Positions 13,279-21,099 of a stretch of DNA of 21,099 bases are shown here, in pieces. Each line of letters begins with the position of its first letter. The stretch's first letter is position 1. The position numbers were made by a program, and so were the translations under genes. This stretch comes from Bacillota bacterium (GTDB lineage: Bacteria > Bacillota > Clostridia > Peptostreptococcales > Anaerovoracaceae), in NCBI GenBank assembly GCA_022706625.1, contig JAKJCD010000017.1, positions 1 to 21,099 of the forward strand, read 5' to 3'. Below the pieces are notes generated by a model. That model made no database searches, was not told the origin of the DNA, and was given only the letters and a program-made list of their open reading frames with translations.

Positions 13279-14640
13279 ATGAAAGTCGCTATAGCAGGCG
13301 CAGGAAAACTGGGTTTTAATGTAACCGAAGCACTTTTAGGCAGCGGATATGAGGTCATGCTCATCGACAAGGACCCTGCTTTGCTGCAGAAGGTCAGTAA
13401 CCAGTTCGATCTTTTAACTGTGTCGGGCAATGCAAAAAATGCCGGCTTGCTAAAAGATTTAGCGATAAAAACCTACGACTATCTCGTAGCAGTCACGGAC
13501 AATGACGAGAAGAATATGGTCATATGTTCAATGGCAAAAAAATTAGGCTGCTCTACAGTTATAGCCAGGGTAAGAGACCCCGAATATGAAAATCAGCTGG
13601 ATTTTATCAAAGAAGCCCTGGGCATCGATTACATCGTCAACCCGGATCTTTCAATAGCTAAAGAAATTTATAAATACTTGGTTGAAAAATACACCCTCAC
13701 AAATGGATACTTTTCCGCCGGTATGACTTCTATCCTTGAATTTACTGCGGACCGCCTCCCTATCCTGATAGGGAAAAAAATTGCCGAAGTCGGCAAAATG
13801 CTGGATGATATGCTTGTGGTGGCAATATCCCGCAGCGGAAAAATCATCGTTCCGCGAGGAAATACCGATGTCTTGGACGGGGATTATCTTTACGTACTTG
13901 GTGCGGACGAAGCTGTGCTTAAGCTTAAGGATATCGTCCATGAAAAAGGGAAGTATACTGATCTTCAAAAGGTTATGATTGCAGGCGGAGGCAAGAGCGG
14001 TTATTATTTAGCAAAACTACTGGCTGACTTCAATATTTCAGTTAAGATAATCGAGATCGATAAGGCCCGCTGCCAATATCTCTCCGAACAACTGGACGAT
14101 GTGCTCGTCCTGAATGGCGACGCAACGGATTTAAGCCTTTTGGAGGATGAAAATATCGATGAGATGGATGCTTTTGTATCAGTGACCGGCTTTGATGAAG
14201 AGAACCTTCTGTTGGCACTGATCGCCAGCCAAAAGAATATTGAAGACGTAGTCGCCAAGATAAGCAGAAACAGCTATAGGGAATTAATCGAAAAAATGGG
14301 GATAAGCATGGCCTTGAATCCTCTTGATATGACCGCCACGGAGATCCTGCGCTTCATACAGGGATCCAAGCATATCTTGTTCTCGAAAATGATACAAGGC
14401 CAGGCTGAGTTTATAGAAATCATTGCCGGTAAAAATGCGAAATTGACCGGTTCTCCCCTGTCGGAGCTGAAAATCCCAGACGGTATAATAATTGCCGCTA
14501 TTCATAGGAACGGCGAGGCTATTATACCAAAAGGGAGTACGGTCATTGAGGAAGGGGACAAAGTAATTATCTTTTTCCTGCTTTCTCAGTTGCAGAAGCT
14601 GGAGAAGTTCTTCCAGACGAAGAAATGGAATTTTATATAA
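13279..14640 (+). CDS. trkA: Trk potassium uptake regulatory protein TrkA
   Basis: TrkA is the cytoplasmic nucleotide-binding ring that gates the TrkH potassium channel. The 453-residue product holds two RCK units, the double form typical of TrkA and not the single-unit KtrA. The first RCK_N starts MKVAIAGAGKLGFN, with a GxGxxG dinucleotide loop at residues 7-12 and an acidic ribose-binding residue in MLIDKD. Its RCK_C ends near residue 225. The second RCK_N starts near 230 with MIAGGGKSGYYLAK, followed by IIEIDKARC and a second RCK_C. I chose the ATG at 13279 because GGGAGG lies 7-8 nt ahead; a TTG at 13264 lacks a site. It heads the operon with two trkH genes behind it. Confidence 0.95.
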   Translation: MKVAIAGAGKLGFNVTEALLGSGYEVMLIDKDPALLQKVSNQFDLLTVSGNAKNAGLLKDLAIKTYDYLVAVTDNDEKNMVICSMAKKLGCSTVIARVRDPEYENQLDFIKEALGIDYIVNPDLSIAKEIYKYLVEKYTLTNGYFSAGMTSILEFTADRLPILIGKKIAEVGKMLDDMLVVAISRSGKIIVPRGNTDVLDGDYLYVLGADEAVLKLKDIVHEKGKYTDLQKVMIAGGGKSGYYLAKLLADFNISVKIIEIDKARCQYLSEQLDDVLVLNGDATDLSLLEDENIDEMDAFVSVTGFDEENLLLALIASQKNIEDVVAKISRNSYRELIEKMGISMALNPLDMTATEILRFIQGSKHILFSKMIQGQAEFIEIIAGKNAKLTGSPLSELKIPDGIIIAAIHRNGEAIIPKGSTVIEEGDKVIIFFLLSQLQKLEKFFQTKKWNFI

Positions 14641-14664
14641 TTAGAGAACGGAAGTGCAAAGAAA

Positions 14665-16122
14665 TTGGATTTTCGTCTTATTACCCGCGTTTTATCTATC
14701 GTTATACTGATTGAAGCTTTTTCAATGGTGCCTGCGCTGAGCGTGTCTCTGATATATAATGAGCATTCAACAGCCGGGGCATTTCTTTTTTCCATTGTAC
14801 TTATGCTGTTGCTTAGCATTGCGGGTATCTATTTTGTGAAACCTTTGTCCAAATCCGTCAATATACGGGAGGGGCTGTTGATTGTCGCCTCCAGCTGGAT
14901 TTTAGCTTCTTTGCTAAGCGTGCTCCCATATATGCTTTCAGGCAGTATCCAAGGTTTTGCAGATGCCTTTTTCGAGAGTTCTTCAGGGTTTACCACAACA
15001 GGAGCATCCATTTTATCAAATGTTGAATCCCTCCCCAGAGGCATCCTGTTTTGGAGGTCTTTTACCCATTGGCTTGGCGGCATGGGTATTTTGGTTTTTG
15101 CGATCGCACTTTTGCCTTCCCTGGGGATCGGCGCATTGCATATCGCCGAAGCAGAGACTCCCGGCCCGACAACGGACAAGCTTACTCCTAAGCTTACAAG
15201 TTCTACGAGGATACTTTACTATATCTATATCGGGATGACTACTGCAGAGGTGATCCTTTTACTTTTAGGGGGCATGAACGTATTTGACGCATTTATACAC
15301 ACGTTCGGTTCCGTCGGCACCGGCGGATTTTCCTCATATAGCGACAGCATTGCACACTTTAACAGCCTGTATATCGAAATAGTCATCACAGTTTTTACTT
15401 TGATGGCCGGAATTAATTTTAACCTTTACTATTTTCTTTTTTTCAGAAACTGGCGTGATTTTGTTAAGGATAGGGAATTGCGAGCTTATTTGCTTATTAT
15501 ACTCTTTTCCGCTGTTTTGATCGCTGTTATCCTGTACTATTTTGGAATTGCGGAGCGCTTCGGAACCGCTTTGAGGCTTGCTTTTTTTCAAACCGTTACC
15601 ATCATCACAACCACCGGTTATTCAACAACGGATTTCAACCTGTGGCCTTCATCGTCGGTTATGATTCTGCTTCTTCTTATGTTTGTCGGCGGTTGTTCAT
15701 CCTCAACTTCAGGATCGATCAAAGTGATCCGCATCGTTGTGCTTTTTAAACTGATACGCCGCGGGATTTATAAAAGGCTCCATCCGACTGCTGTAGTGCC
15801 TGTCAAGCTGAACGGTAAAAATCTCTCATCAGGAGTAGTATCCTCGATCGCCAGCTTCCTGTTTCTGTATATTATTATTTTTATGGTCGGAACGCTGATC
15901 GTCTCTATCGAAAATGTTGATCTTATTACTGCTGCGTCTACAGTGGCCGCCTGTCTTGGCAATGTCGGCCCAGGCTTTGGAGAGGTGGGACCTTTGTCTA
16001 GCTACAGTCTCTATTCGGACGCAACCACTGTTTTTCTGTCATTATTGATGATTACAGGAAGACTTGAACTCTTTACCATATTACTGTTGTTTATGCCGGG
16101 GTTTTGGGATACAAACCGCTAG
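14665..16122 (+). CDS. trkH: TrkH-family potassium channel subunit, first copy
   Basis: TrkH forms the membrane pore of the Trk system, with four M1-P-M2 repeats. The 485-residue product has strongly hydrophobic segments and the four pore loops: SSSGFTTTGAS, GSVGTGGFSSYSDS, TITTTGYSTTDFN and CLGNVGPGFGEVGP. Each keeps the selectivity-filter glycine. FVGGCSSSTSGSIKVIR, a conserved TrkH stretch, precedes the last repeat. The start is a TTG at 14665 with GGAAG about 10 nt ahead. It is supported by the parallel N-terminus of the second copy (DFRLITRVLSIV against LNIRAIVKTLSLM), since the next ATG would remove the first helix. It starts 24 bp after trkA. Confidence 0.94.
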   Translation: MDFRLITRVLSIVILIEAFSMVPALSVSLIYNEHSTAGAFLFSIVLMLLLSIAGIYFVKPLSKSVNIREGLLIVASSWILASLLSVLPYMLSGSIQGFADAFFESSSGFTTTGASILSNVESLPRGILFWRSFTHWLGGMGILVFAIALLPSLGIGALHIAEAETPGPTTDKLTPKLTSSTRILYYIYIGMTTAEVILLLLGGMNVFDAFIHTFGSVGTGGFSSYSDSIAHFNSLYIEIVITVFTLMAGINFNLYYFLFFRNWRDFVKDRELRAYLLIILFSAVLIAVILYYFGIAERFGTALRLAFFQTVTIITTTGYSTTDFNLWPSSSVMILLLLMFVGGCSSSTSGSIKVIRIVVLFKLIRRGIYKRLHPTAVVPVKLNGKNLSSGVVSSIASFLFLYIIIFMVGTLIVSIENVDLITAASTVAACLGNVGPGFGEVGPLSSYSLYSDATTVFLSLLMITGRLELFTILLLFMPGFWDTNR

Positions 16123-16135
16123 CAAGGAGATCGGA

Positions 16136-17599
16136 ATGGGATTGAACATCCGTGCAATCGTTAAGACATTAAGCCTTATGCTTATACTGATAGGATTTTC
16201 TATGATGCCTTCACTGCTGATCTCAGTTTTTTACGGAGAATACAAAACAGCCGAAGCATTTGCCAAAATCATCTTCCCGGTTTTAGCCACCGGCGCTCTG
16301 ATAAGCAGTCAAATAAAAATAATTCCGCATCAATTAAAGATGCGGGAGGGTTTTATAATTGTGGCTCTAAGTTGGTTTTTCGCCTCTTTGATCGGTAGTT
16401 TACCTTATCTGGTAACAGAAACCGTTGATGGCTTTGTAAACGCATTTTTTGAATCTGTCTCCGGCTTTACGACTACAGGCGCCACCATTATTTCAAATGT
16501 TGAAATACTTCCGAAGGGGATCCTGTTCTGGAGGTCCTTTTGCCAATGGCTTGGGGGCATGGGTATTTTGATTTTTGCCATCAGCATATTGCCTGCGCTG
16601 GGGATAAGCGGCCAGCGCATTGCACGGGCAGAAACGCCCGGTCCGACTTTAAATAAGCTCAGACCGAGAATGTCCGATTCGGCAAAAATGTTATACTATA
16701 TTTATGCAGTCTTTACTATATCGGCCATATCTCTCCTGATTTTAGGAGGGATGGATCCTTTTGATGCTTCGATAGCAGCTTTCGGGAGCGTGGCTTCCGG
16801 CGGGCTGTCAAATTATAATTCCGGTATACAGCATTTCAACAGTGCTTACATAGAGTTCATCGCATCTTTTTTCACAGTGATAGCCTGTATCAATTTTACC
16901 CTTTATTATAGTATTGTACGGGGGCGCTGGAGAGATTTTTTTAAAAATAGCGAGGTTCGCATCTTCCTGCTTATTCTATGCCTTGCAACAGCAATAATAA
17001 CTGCTGATCTTTGGCTTACCGGGAGCTATAATACTATTTGGGAATCGCTGCGATTCGGTTTTTTTCAATCCTCGGCATTTATAACTACTACGGGTCATTA
17101 CAGTACGAATTTCAACATCTGGACCTCCTTCAGCAAAATGGTCCTTTTCATACTGATGCTGATAGGAGGATGCTCATCTTCAACGGGAGGCGGCATCAAG
17201 GTCATACGTGTAATTATTTTGTTTAAACTGATCAAGAGAAGTTTTCATGTGAAGCTGCATCCTAAAGCGGTCATCCCGATAAAAGTCGACGGAAAGATTA
17301 TCCCTCCCGATACCATGGCCGGCGTGATGTCATTTTTCTATCTGTATGTTTTTGTTTTTATTGCAAGTACTTTTATTTTATCGTTAGAGAATTTAGACTT
17401 ATTGACGACTTTCACAGCCACTGCAGCAGCCTTAAATAATGTAGGGACCGGTCTTGAACTCATTGGTCCCACGGGTTCATTTGCGCTCTTTTCAGACTTT
17501 TCAAAAGTCTATCTCAGTTTTCTGATGCTGATGGGCAGGCTTGAGCTTTTTACCATCATCCTGCTGTTCACTCCTTCTTTTTGGAATCCGGATCGCTGA
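16136..17599 (+). CDS. trkH: TrkH-family potassium channel subunit, second copy
   Basis: The 487-residue product is a clear paralogue of the gene before it, colinear over its whole length and roughly half identical by eye. Its pore loops are SVSGFTTTGAT, GSVASGGLSNYNSG, FITTTGHYSTNFN and LNNVGTGLELIGP. It keeps the four filter glycines but differs in flanking residues: T to S and F to L in loop 2, Y to H after the loop 3 glycine, and PGFGEVGP to TGLELIGP in loop 4. It may differ in affinity or in K+/Na+ selectivity. AAGGAG lies 6 nt before the ATG at 16136, 13 bp after the first copy. Its last 32 bp overlap the 3' end of rnr on the other strand. Confidence 0.93.
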   Translation: MGLNIRAIVKTLSLMLILIGFSMMPSLLISVFYGEYKTAEAFAKIIFPVLATGALISSQIKIIPHQLKMREGFIIVALSWFFASLIGSLPYLVTETVDGFVNAFFESVSGFTTTGATIISNVEILPKGILFWRSFCQWLGGMGILIFAISILPALGISGQRIARAETPGPTLNKLRPRMSDSAKMLYYIYAVFTISAISLLILGGMDPFDASIAAFGSVASGGLSNYNSGIQHFNSAYIEFIASFFTVIACINFTLYYSIVRGRWRDFFKNSEVRIFLLILCLATAIITADLWLTGSYNTIWESLRFGFFQSSAFITTTGHYSTNFNIWTSFSKMVLFILMLIGGCSSSTGGGIKVIRVIILFKLIKRSFHVKLHPKAVIPIKVDGKIIPPDTMAGVMSFFYLYVFVFIASTFILSLENLDLLTTFTATAAALNNVGTGLELIGPTGSFALFSDFSKVYLSFLMLMGRLELFTIILLFTPSFWNPDR

Positions 17600-19526
17600 G
17601 AATGAAGTTGATTTCTCTCGCTGCCCGGTTTACTGAATCAACCGCTATAAAAACCGGATCCCCTAAGGCATAGACCTTCCTGCCGTTACTGCCGATAAAG
17701 CGATATGCCTCTTCCTCGTATACGTAGTAATCGTCATAGAGAGTGTCGATCCTCACTAATCCCTCAATTGTATTTTCCAGCGCCACAAAGAAACCGAATG
17801 ATGCCATACCGCTGATGATCCCGGGGGATTTCTCTCCAATACGGCAGCTCATATATTCTGCTTTTTTAAGCTTTTCCGCCTCCCGTTCAAGTTCCTCGGC
17901 TCTGCGCTCTGTCAAGGATGACTGATCAGCAGCCTCCATGGCTTTTTGCTTAAGGGTCTTTATCCGCCCTTTATAAACATCTCCGTCCAAAGTTTCTTTG
18001 ATTATTCTGTGAATTAACAGGTCCGGGTATCTTCTTATAGGTGCGGTGAAATGGCAGTAGTACTTCATGCCGAGGCCGAAATGGCCAAGGCATTCCACGC
18101 TGTAAAAAGCCTTTTTCATGGAACGGAGCATTACTGTGTTTACGATGCGTTCCTTTCCAGTACTTTTGACTTCATTTAACACATCATTCAAGGATTTGGG
18201 GTGGATATGCTCAGGATTCCCTTTAAATGCCACTCCGAGATTTTGCAATAAATGCTTGAATTCCTCTATCTTTTCCGGCGAGGGTTTTTCGTGGATGCGG
18301 TAAATAAAAGGAACTTCTAAATGAAAGAAATGCGTGGCGACGGTTTCGTTGGCCACTAGCATAAACTCTTCTATGATCCGGTTTGCCGTCCTTCTTTCAC
18401 TAACTTCAACACTTATAGGTATCCCAGCATCATTTAATGTGATGCTGGCTTCATCGATATCAAAATCCAGGCTCCCCCTTCCCTGGCGGCGGTCTCTCAG
18501 TATTTCAGCCAGTTCCTGCATAAGCATAAGCTCGTGATAGATATGACTGTACCGTTTGATCAGAGTTTTGTCTTCTTTTTCCAGCATGTCTGAAACATCG
18601 GTATATATCATTCGCTCTTTTGAGCGGATTATGCTTTTGAAAATATCATGAGAGACCACTTCGCCCCTTTCATCTATTTCCATGGAAACAGAAAGGGCAA
18701 GTCTGTCATGCCCCGGTGTAAGACTGCATATCCCGTTGGATAATTCCCGGGGAAGCATGGGGATCACCCAATCAATCAAATAGATGCTTGTCCCCCTCTT
18801 TAAAGCTTCTTTATCGATGGGAGCCCCTTCTTTAACATAATGGCTCACATCGGCTATATGGACACCCAGAAGGTAGTTCCCGCCGGGCAAACGTTCCACG
18901 GAGACAGCATCATCCAAGTCCTTTGCATCTGCTCCGTCTATTGTTATAATGCTCTTTTCTCTCAAATCGATCCGATCATCCAGGTCTCGTCCCTCAACGG
19001 TTTCACTGATGGATGAAGCTTCCGCAGATACTTTCCCGGGAAAAGCCTCGCACAGGTTGAAAGATCGTATCAATGCCCTGATATCCCCGCCGGCTTCGCC
19101 TTTTCTGCTTACTATCTCCTTTACTCTGGCCTCGGCCGGTCGATCTTTGACCGGCCACTTAATCATATCAGCCACCACCTTGTCTCCGGATCCTGCTCCG
19201 CCGAAATCTCTTTTAGCCACCACTATTTCTTCGGTTCCTCTCTCCGGTATAATGCAGCCCCGCCCTGCCCGGATAATAAAGGTGCCTACGACTTCGCTGT
19301 TTGCGCGCTCAAGGATTTTCTCGATCCTTCCTTCCATATTGATGCTGCCGTCTCCGCTGCCGGTGACCCGGACCGCTACTCTGTCTTTATCCATTGCCGA
19401 CTTCATATCAGCAGATGAAATATATATATCTCGCCCCCCGGTTTCTTCTCTGTTGTCAGGGATAACGAAGCCAAAACCTTTGCGATGCTTTGTCAATACA
19501 CCTTTTAAATATTTTTCTTTTTTCAT
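17568..19526 (-). CDS. rnr: Ribonuclease R
   Basis: RNase R is a processive 3'-5' exoribonuclease that degrades structured RNA, rRNA fragments and trans-translation targets. The 652-residue product has two N-terminal OB/cold-shock-like domains (starting MKKEKYLKGVLTKHRKGFGF). The RNB catalytic domain carries the metal-binding Asp cluster DAKDLDDAV near residue 206, and also shows HIADVSHYV and the FTAPIRRYPDLLIHR motif. A C-terminal S1 domain follows (GIISGMASFGFFVALENTIEG). The N-terminal HTH and Lys-rich C-terminal tail of some relatives are absent, so it is at the short end of the family. AGAGG lies about 7 nt before the ATG. secG and smpB, often its neighbours, are missing. It overlaps trkH2 tail-to-tail. 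Confidence 0.95.
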   Translation of the reverse strand: MKKEKYLKGVLTKHRKGFGFVIPDNREETGGRDIYISSADMKSAMDKDRVAVRVTGSGDGSINMEGRIEKILERANSEVVGTFIIRAGRGCIIPERGTEEIVVAKRDFGGAGSGDKVVADMIKWPVKDRPAEARVKEIVSRKGEAGGDIRALIRSFNLCEAFPGKVSAEASSISETVEGRDLDDRIDLREKSIITIDGADAKDLDDAVSVERLPGGNYLLGVHIADVSHYVKEGAPIDKEALKRGTSIYLIDWVIPMLPRELSNGICSLTPGHDRLALSVSMEIDERGEVVSHDIFKSIIRSKERMIYTDVSDMLEKEDKTLIKRYSHIYHELMLMQELAEILRDRRQGRGSLDFDIDEASITLNDAGIPISVEVSERRTANRIIEEFMLVANETVATHFFHLEVPFIYRIHEKPSPEKIEEFKHLLQNLGVAFKGNPEHIHPKSLNDVLNEVKSTGKERIVNTVMLRSMKKAFYSVECLGHFGLGMKYYCHFTAPIRRYPDLLIHRIIKETLDGDVYKGRIKTLKQKAMEAADQSSLTERRAEELEREAEKLKKAEYMSCRIGEKSPGIISGMASFGFFVALENTIEGLVRIDTLYDDYYVYEEEAYRFIGSNGRKVYALGDPVFIAVDSVNRAAREINFILSDPDSKKKE

Positions 19527-19566
19527 AATTAACCTCTTTTAAATAATGAATTATCCCCCGGCTCAT

Positions 19567-19596
19567 AGTTTAGCATATCAAATTACCGTTAAACAA
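19567..19596 (-). promoter_or_regulatory. Candidate rnr promoter
   Basis: On the minus strand, TTGTTT (19591-19596) and TAAACT (19567-19572) are 18 bp apart, with TGC directly before the -10 as in an extended -10. The match is moderate. The start would be about 35-40 bp before the rnr ATG. Confidence 0.5.
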
Positions 19597-19605
19597 TCCC
19601 CGCTC

Positions 19606-19634
19606 TTATAAAAAACGTGCTTGCGGGACATAAT
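19606..19634 (+). promoter_or_regulatory. Promoter of the CBS-domain gene; sigma-A or forespore sigma-F/G type
   Basis: TTATAA (19606-19611) and CATAAT (19629-19634) are 17 bp apart, a moderate sigma-A match. The same bases read as TTATA, 15 bp, GGACATAATA, which fits the sigma-F pattern GYWTA-N15-GGNNANAHTR in all but the first base. An inverted repeat TTGCGGG (19621-19627) and CCCGCAA (19652-19658) brackets the expected start site near 19640. Confidence 0.5.
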
Positions 19635-19684
19635 AGTATCGGTCAGGGAAACCCGCAAATGACACGAGACAGGGAGGTTATTTT

Positions 19685-20107
19685 ATGAAGGTCAGGGAAT
19701 TGATGTCAACATCCATCATATCGGCGCGTCCGGATATGAGTATTTCGGAAATCGCTAAAAAAATGCGCCAGGCCGATGTGGGTGCGATCCCAGTATGCGA
19801 TGACAGAGGCCAGGTCCTGGGTATCATTACTGACCGGGATATCGTGATCCGTGCCCTCACAAACGATGAACATCCGGGTACCGCAAAGGAGATCATGACC
19901 ATGGATCCGGTTTACGCAACTCCGAACATGAACACTCATCAAGCTGCTATTCTTATGGCAAAGCATCAGGTTCGGCGTCTTCCTGTAATAGAAAATGACC
20001 GTTTGATCGGACTATTATCTATGGCGGATATCGCAAGAAAGCGGATATATGTGGACGAGGCCGGAGATGCGCTTTCCGCAATCTCAAAACCCGGGACCTT
20101 TCATTAA
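19685..20107 (+). CDS. Two-CBS-domain protein
   Basis: The 140-residue product consists almost only of a CBS pair (Bateman module). The first spans about residues 1-60 (VRELMSTSIISARPDMSISEIA through GIITDRDIV). The second spans about 68-125 (AKEIMTMDPVYATPNMNTHQAA through LIGLLSMADIA). Such modules bind adenine nucleotides such as AMP, ATP or c-di-AMP and act as energy or stress sensors, usually by binding partners; stand-alone forms rarely have a known target. ITDRDIVIRAL is the usual stand-alone CBS signature. GGGAGG lies 7 nt before the ATG. It has its own promoter, possibly forespore-type, and ends at a strong bidirectional terminator. No enzyme or transporter domain is attached. Confidence 0.9.
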   Translation: MKVRELMSTSIISARPDMSISEIAKKMRQADVGAIPVCDDRGQVLGIITDRDIVIRALTNDEHPGTAKEIMTMDPVYATPNMNTHQAAILMAKHQVRRLPVIENDRLIGLLSMADIARKRIYVDEAGDALSAISKPGTFH

Positions 20108-20108
20108 C

Positions 20109-20142
20109 AAAGAAAAGGCGCCTTCTGCGGCGCCTTTTCTTA
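20109..20142. terminator. Bidirectional intrinsic terminator
   Basis: AAGAAAAGGCGCC (20110-20122) and GGCGCCTTTTCTT (20129-20141) form a perfect 13-bp stem with a 6-nt loop, TTCTGC. The A/T-rich outer part supplies a T-rich tail on both strands. It stops the CBS gene on the plus strand and the lipoprotein gene on the minus strand, whose stop codon lies at its edge. Confidence 0.92.
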
Positions 20143-20388
20143 TTGATTCAGGTTGTTATTGTTGTTGAGCCTGTTGTTGGTGGTATTATTGTTCCAGCCA
20201 TTGTCGGCTCCGTTCCGGTCGATGCCGGTTCCGTTAATCCCATTTCCGTTGTTTCTGACACCGTTGTTGTTATCCAATACCCCGTTGTTTGGATTTGTGT
20301 TCGGGACTCCGTCGTAATTTGCACAGCTCGCAAACACTAACAGACCTAAAATCAACAGAAAAGCAAGATAAAATCTTTTACGAGTCAT
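20140..20388 (-). CDS. Small asparagine-rich lipoprotein
   Basis: The 82-residue product begins MTRKRF, followed by a hydrophobic signal peptide and the lipobox FASC with the lipidated Cys at residue 22. The mature part is only 61 residues, of which 25 are Asn; the rest is mainly Gly, Asp and Thr, with runs of up to five Asn. It has no recognisable folded domain. Asn-rich stretches like this occur after the lipobox of YhcN/YlaJ sporulation lipoproteins, but the YhcN domain that should follow is absent, so it may be a stand-alone spacer-like lipoprotein or a shortened relative. I chose the ATG at 20388 because AAGGAG lies about 8 nt ahead and the signal peptide starts there; the frame continues to 20478 without support. 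It converges on the bidirectional terminator. LspA at 5227-5715 would process it. Confidence 0.82.
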   Translation of the reverse strand: MTRKRFYLAFLLILGLLVFASCANYDGVPNTNPNNGVLDNNNGVRNNGNGINGTGIDRNGADNGWNNNTTNNRLNNNNNLNQ

Positions 20389-20434
20389 TCTTTCATCTCC
20401 TTCCTTTTCATGAGTTAGTATTTGCATTCTGAAA

Positions 20435-20468
20435 CTTTTTACACGTAAAAAAATTACGCAAAAAAAAG
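20435..20468. terminator. AT-rich hairpin between the MFS gene and the lipoprotein gene
   Basis: CGTAA (20444-20448) and TTACG (20454-20458) pair around an A5 loop, and outer CTTTTT (20435-20440) and AAAAAG (20463-20468) can extend the stem. It lies 7 bp past the MFS stop. The stem is AT-rich and lacks a clean T-run, so it is at best a weak terminator; it could equally be a regulator site. Confidence 0.35.
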
Positions 20469-20474
20469 GAAACT

Positions 20475-21099
20475 TCATTCGCTTATTTCTTCTAAGGATT
20501 TCCCCATAGTTTCTTTACCTAAGACTGCAACGACAATAGCTACAGTGGCGAAAACCGCTGTAAGCATAGCGAATACATAAACATAGCCCGCATCGGTACC
20601 ATAAAAATTATAGATCACCGGTACGATAAACGGGGCGGTAAATGCTCCCAGCCGGCCGAAAGCAGCCGCCCATCCGGTCCCGCTGCCCCTGGCCACAGTG
20701 GGATATATCTCCGGAGTATAGGCATAGACGCATCCCCAGGCTCCCAGGCTGAAGAAATAGAGCAAACAGCCGTAAATCAAAACCTCGCCGGCACTTGCGG
20801 CATGGCCGAAAAGCCAGGCTGCCAATGCCGTCCCGGCAAAATACGCAGACAGCACCTTTTTCCTGCCGATACGCTCCACAAGCCATGCGGCGCTGAAATA
20901 TCCGGGTAATTGAGCAAGACACATTATCAGAGTAAATTCAAAACTCTTAACAAGGGCAAAACCTTTCCCAACTAATAAAGAAGGCGTCCATAAAACAAAT
21001 CCGTAATATCCGAAATTGACTCCGAACCAGATGACCCACAAGACCACGGTACTCCTGATATATTTCTTCGACCACAAATCGAAAAATGAAACCTTGCTT
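20475..21099 (-). CDS. MFS transporter, C-terminal half (5' part outside window)
   Basis: The frame is open to the window edge; the visible 208 residues are the C-terminal half of a 12-helix major facilitator. They start in the central cytoplasmic loop (DLWSKKYIRST) and include about six membrane segments (helices 7-12). Family motifs are WFGVNFGYYGFVLWTPSLL, LPGYFSAAWLVERIGRKK (the loop 8-9 motif) and YTPEIYPTVARGSGTGWAAA. These resemble the metabolite:H+ symporter group that includes NiaP/YceI-type nicotinate and aromatic-acid transporters. The substrate is a guess. The TTG at 21075-21077 is internal, not a start. The C-terminus (GKETMGKSLEEISE) is the usual end. Confidence 0.88.
   Translation of the reverse strand, partial: SKVSFFDLWSKKYIRSTVVLWVIWFGVNFGYYGFVLWTPSLLVGKGFALVKSFEFTLIMCLAQLPGYFSAAWLVERIGRKKVLSAYFAGTALAAWLFGHAASAGEVLIYGCLLYFFSLGAWGCVYAYTPEIYPTVARGSGTGWAAAFGRLGAFTAPFIVPVIYNFYGTDAGYVYVFAMLTAVFATVAIVVAVLGKETMGKSLEEISE

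Noticed and set aside
18949..19542. 197-residue plus-strand frame opposite rnr
   Set aside because: Its Ser/Leu-rich composition is the usual antisense shadow of a real gene; rnr on the other strand is unambiguous.
21075..21077. TTG as the start codon of the MFS gene
   Set aside because: The frame stays open to the window edge with transporter-like residues (SFFDLWSKK), and a start here would leave only half the usual twelve helices.

Overview
The window looks like the chromosome of a low- to mid-GC Gram-positive anaerobe, most likely class Clostridia. The evidence is the set of Bacillota-type genes (rqcH, ylxM-ffh, sepF-yggT-divIVA, TrkA/TrkH), strong AGGAGG-type ribosome binding sites and consensus sigma-A promoters. 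The order or family is inference. Almost all of the DNA is core housekeeping sequence. I see no rRNA, tRNA, CRISPR array or prophage.

Layout: (1) Positions 1-2000, minus strand: yicC, then gmk-rpoZ with its own consensus promoter, then an intrinsic terminator. Directly after that terminator lies the 5' end of a group IIC-type intron, cut by the window edge. remA, which usually sits between yicC and gmk, is absent. (2) Positions 2001-4254, plus strand: rqcH, then a 49-residue CxxC/CxxC protein with its own promoter and a 13-bp direct repeat upstream. (3) Positions 4305-12486, minus strand: one long, tightly packed run ylxM-ffh-rpsP-khpA-rimM-trmD-(HlyD-like)-yggS-sepF-yggT-divIVA-lspA-rluD. 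It joins the SRP/ribosome-maturation cluster to the cell-division (ylm) cluster and the lspA-rluD pair, and starts at a consensus promoter at 12519-12547. (4) Positions 12544-13113: a RimJ/RimL-type acetyltransferase, divergent from the potassium uptake operon trkA-trkH1-trkH2 (13279-17599). (5) Positions 17568-19526: RNase R on the minus strand, tail-to-tail with and overlapping trkH2. (6) Positions 19685-20388: a two-CBS-domain protein and an asparagine-rich lipoprotein, converging on a bidirectional terminator. (7) Positions 20475-21099: the C-terminal half of an MFS transporter.

How the genes work together: the long operon makes the membrane-targeting GTPase Ffh, ribosomal protein S16 and its maturation factors, tRNA m1G37 methylation, septum and pole organisers, lipoprotein signal peptidase and an rRNA pseudouridine synthase. 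This links translation, secretion and division. RqcH and RNase R belong to ribosome-associated and RNA quality control. trkA with two trkH paralogues would make a potassium uptake system with one regulatory protein and two alternative channel subunits.

Most unusual items: the truncated group IIC intron placed exactly behind a terminator, the small zinc-finger-like gene with its repeat-bearing promoter, the tandem TrkH pair with divergent pore-loop residues, and the Asn-rich lipoprotein. Nothing here looks like a complete undescribed multi-gene system.
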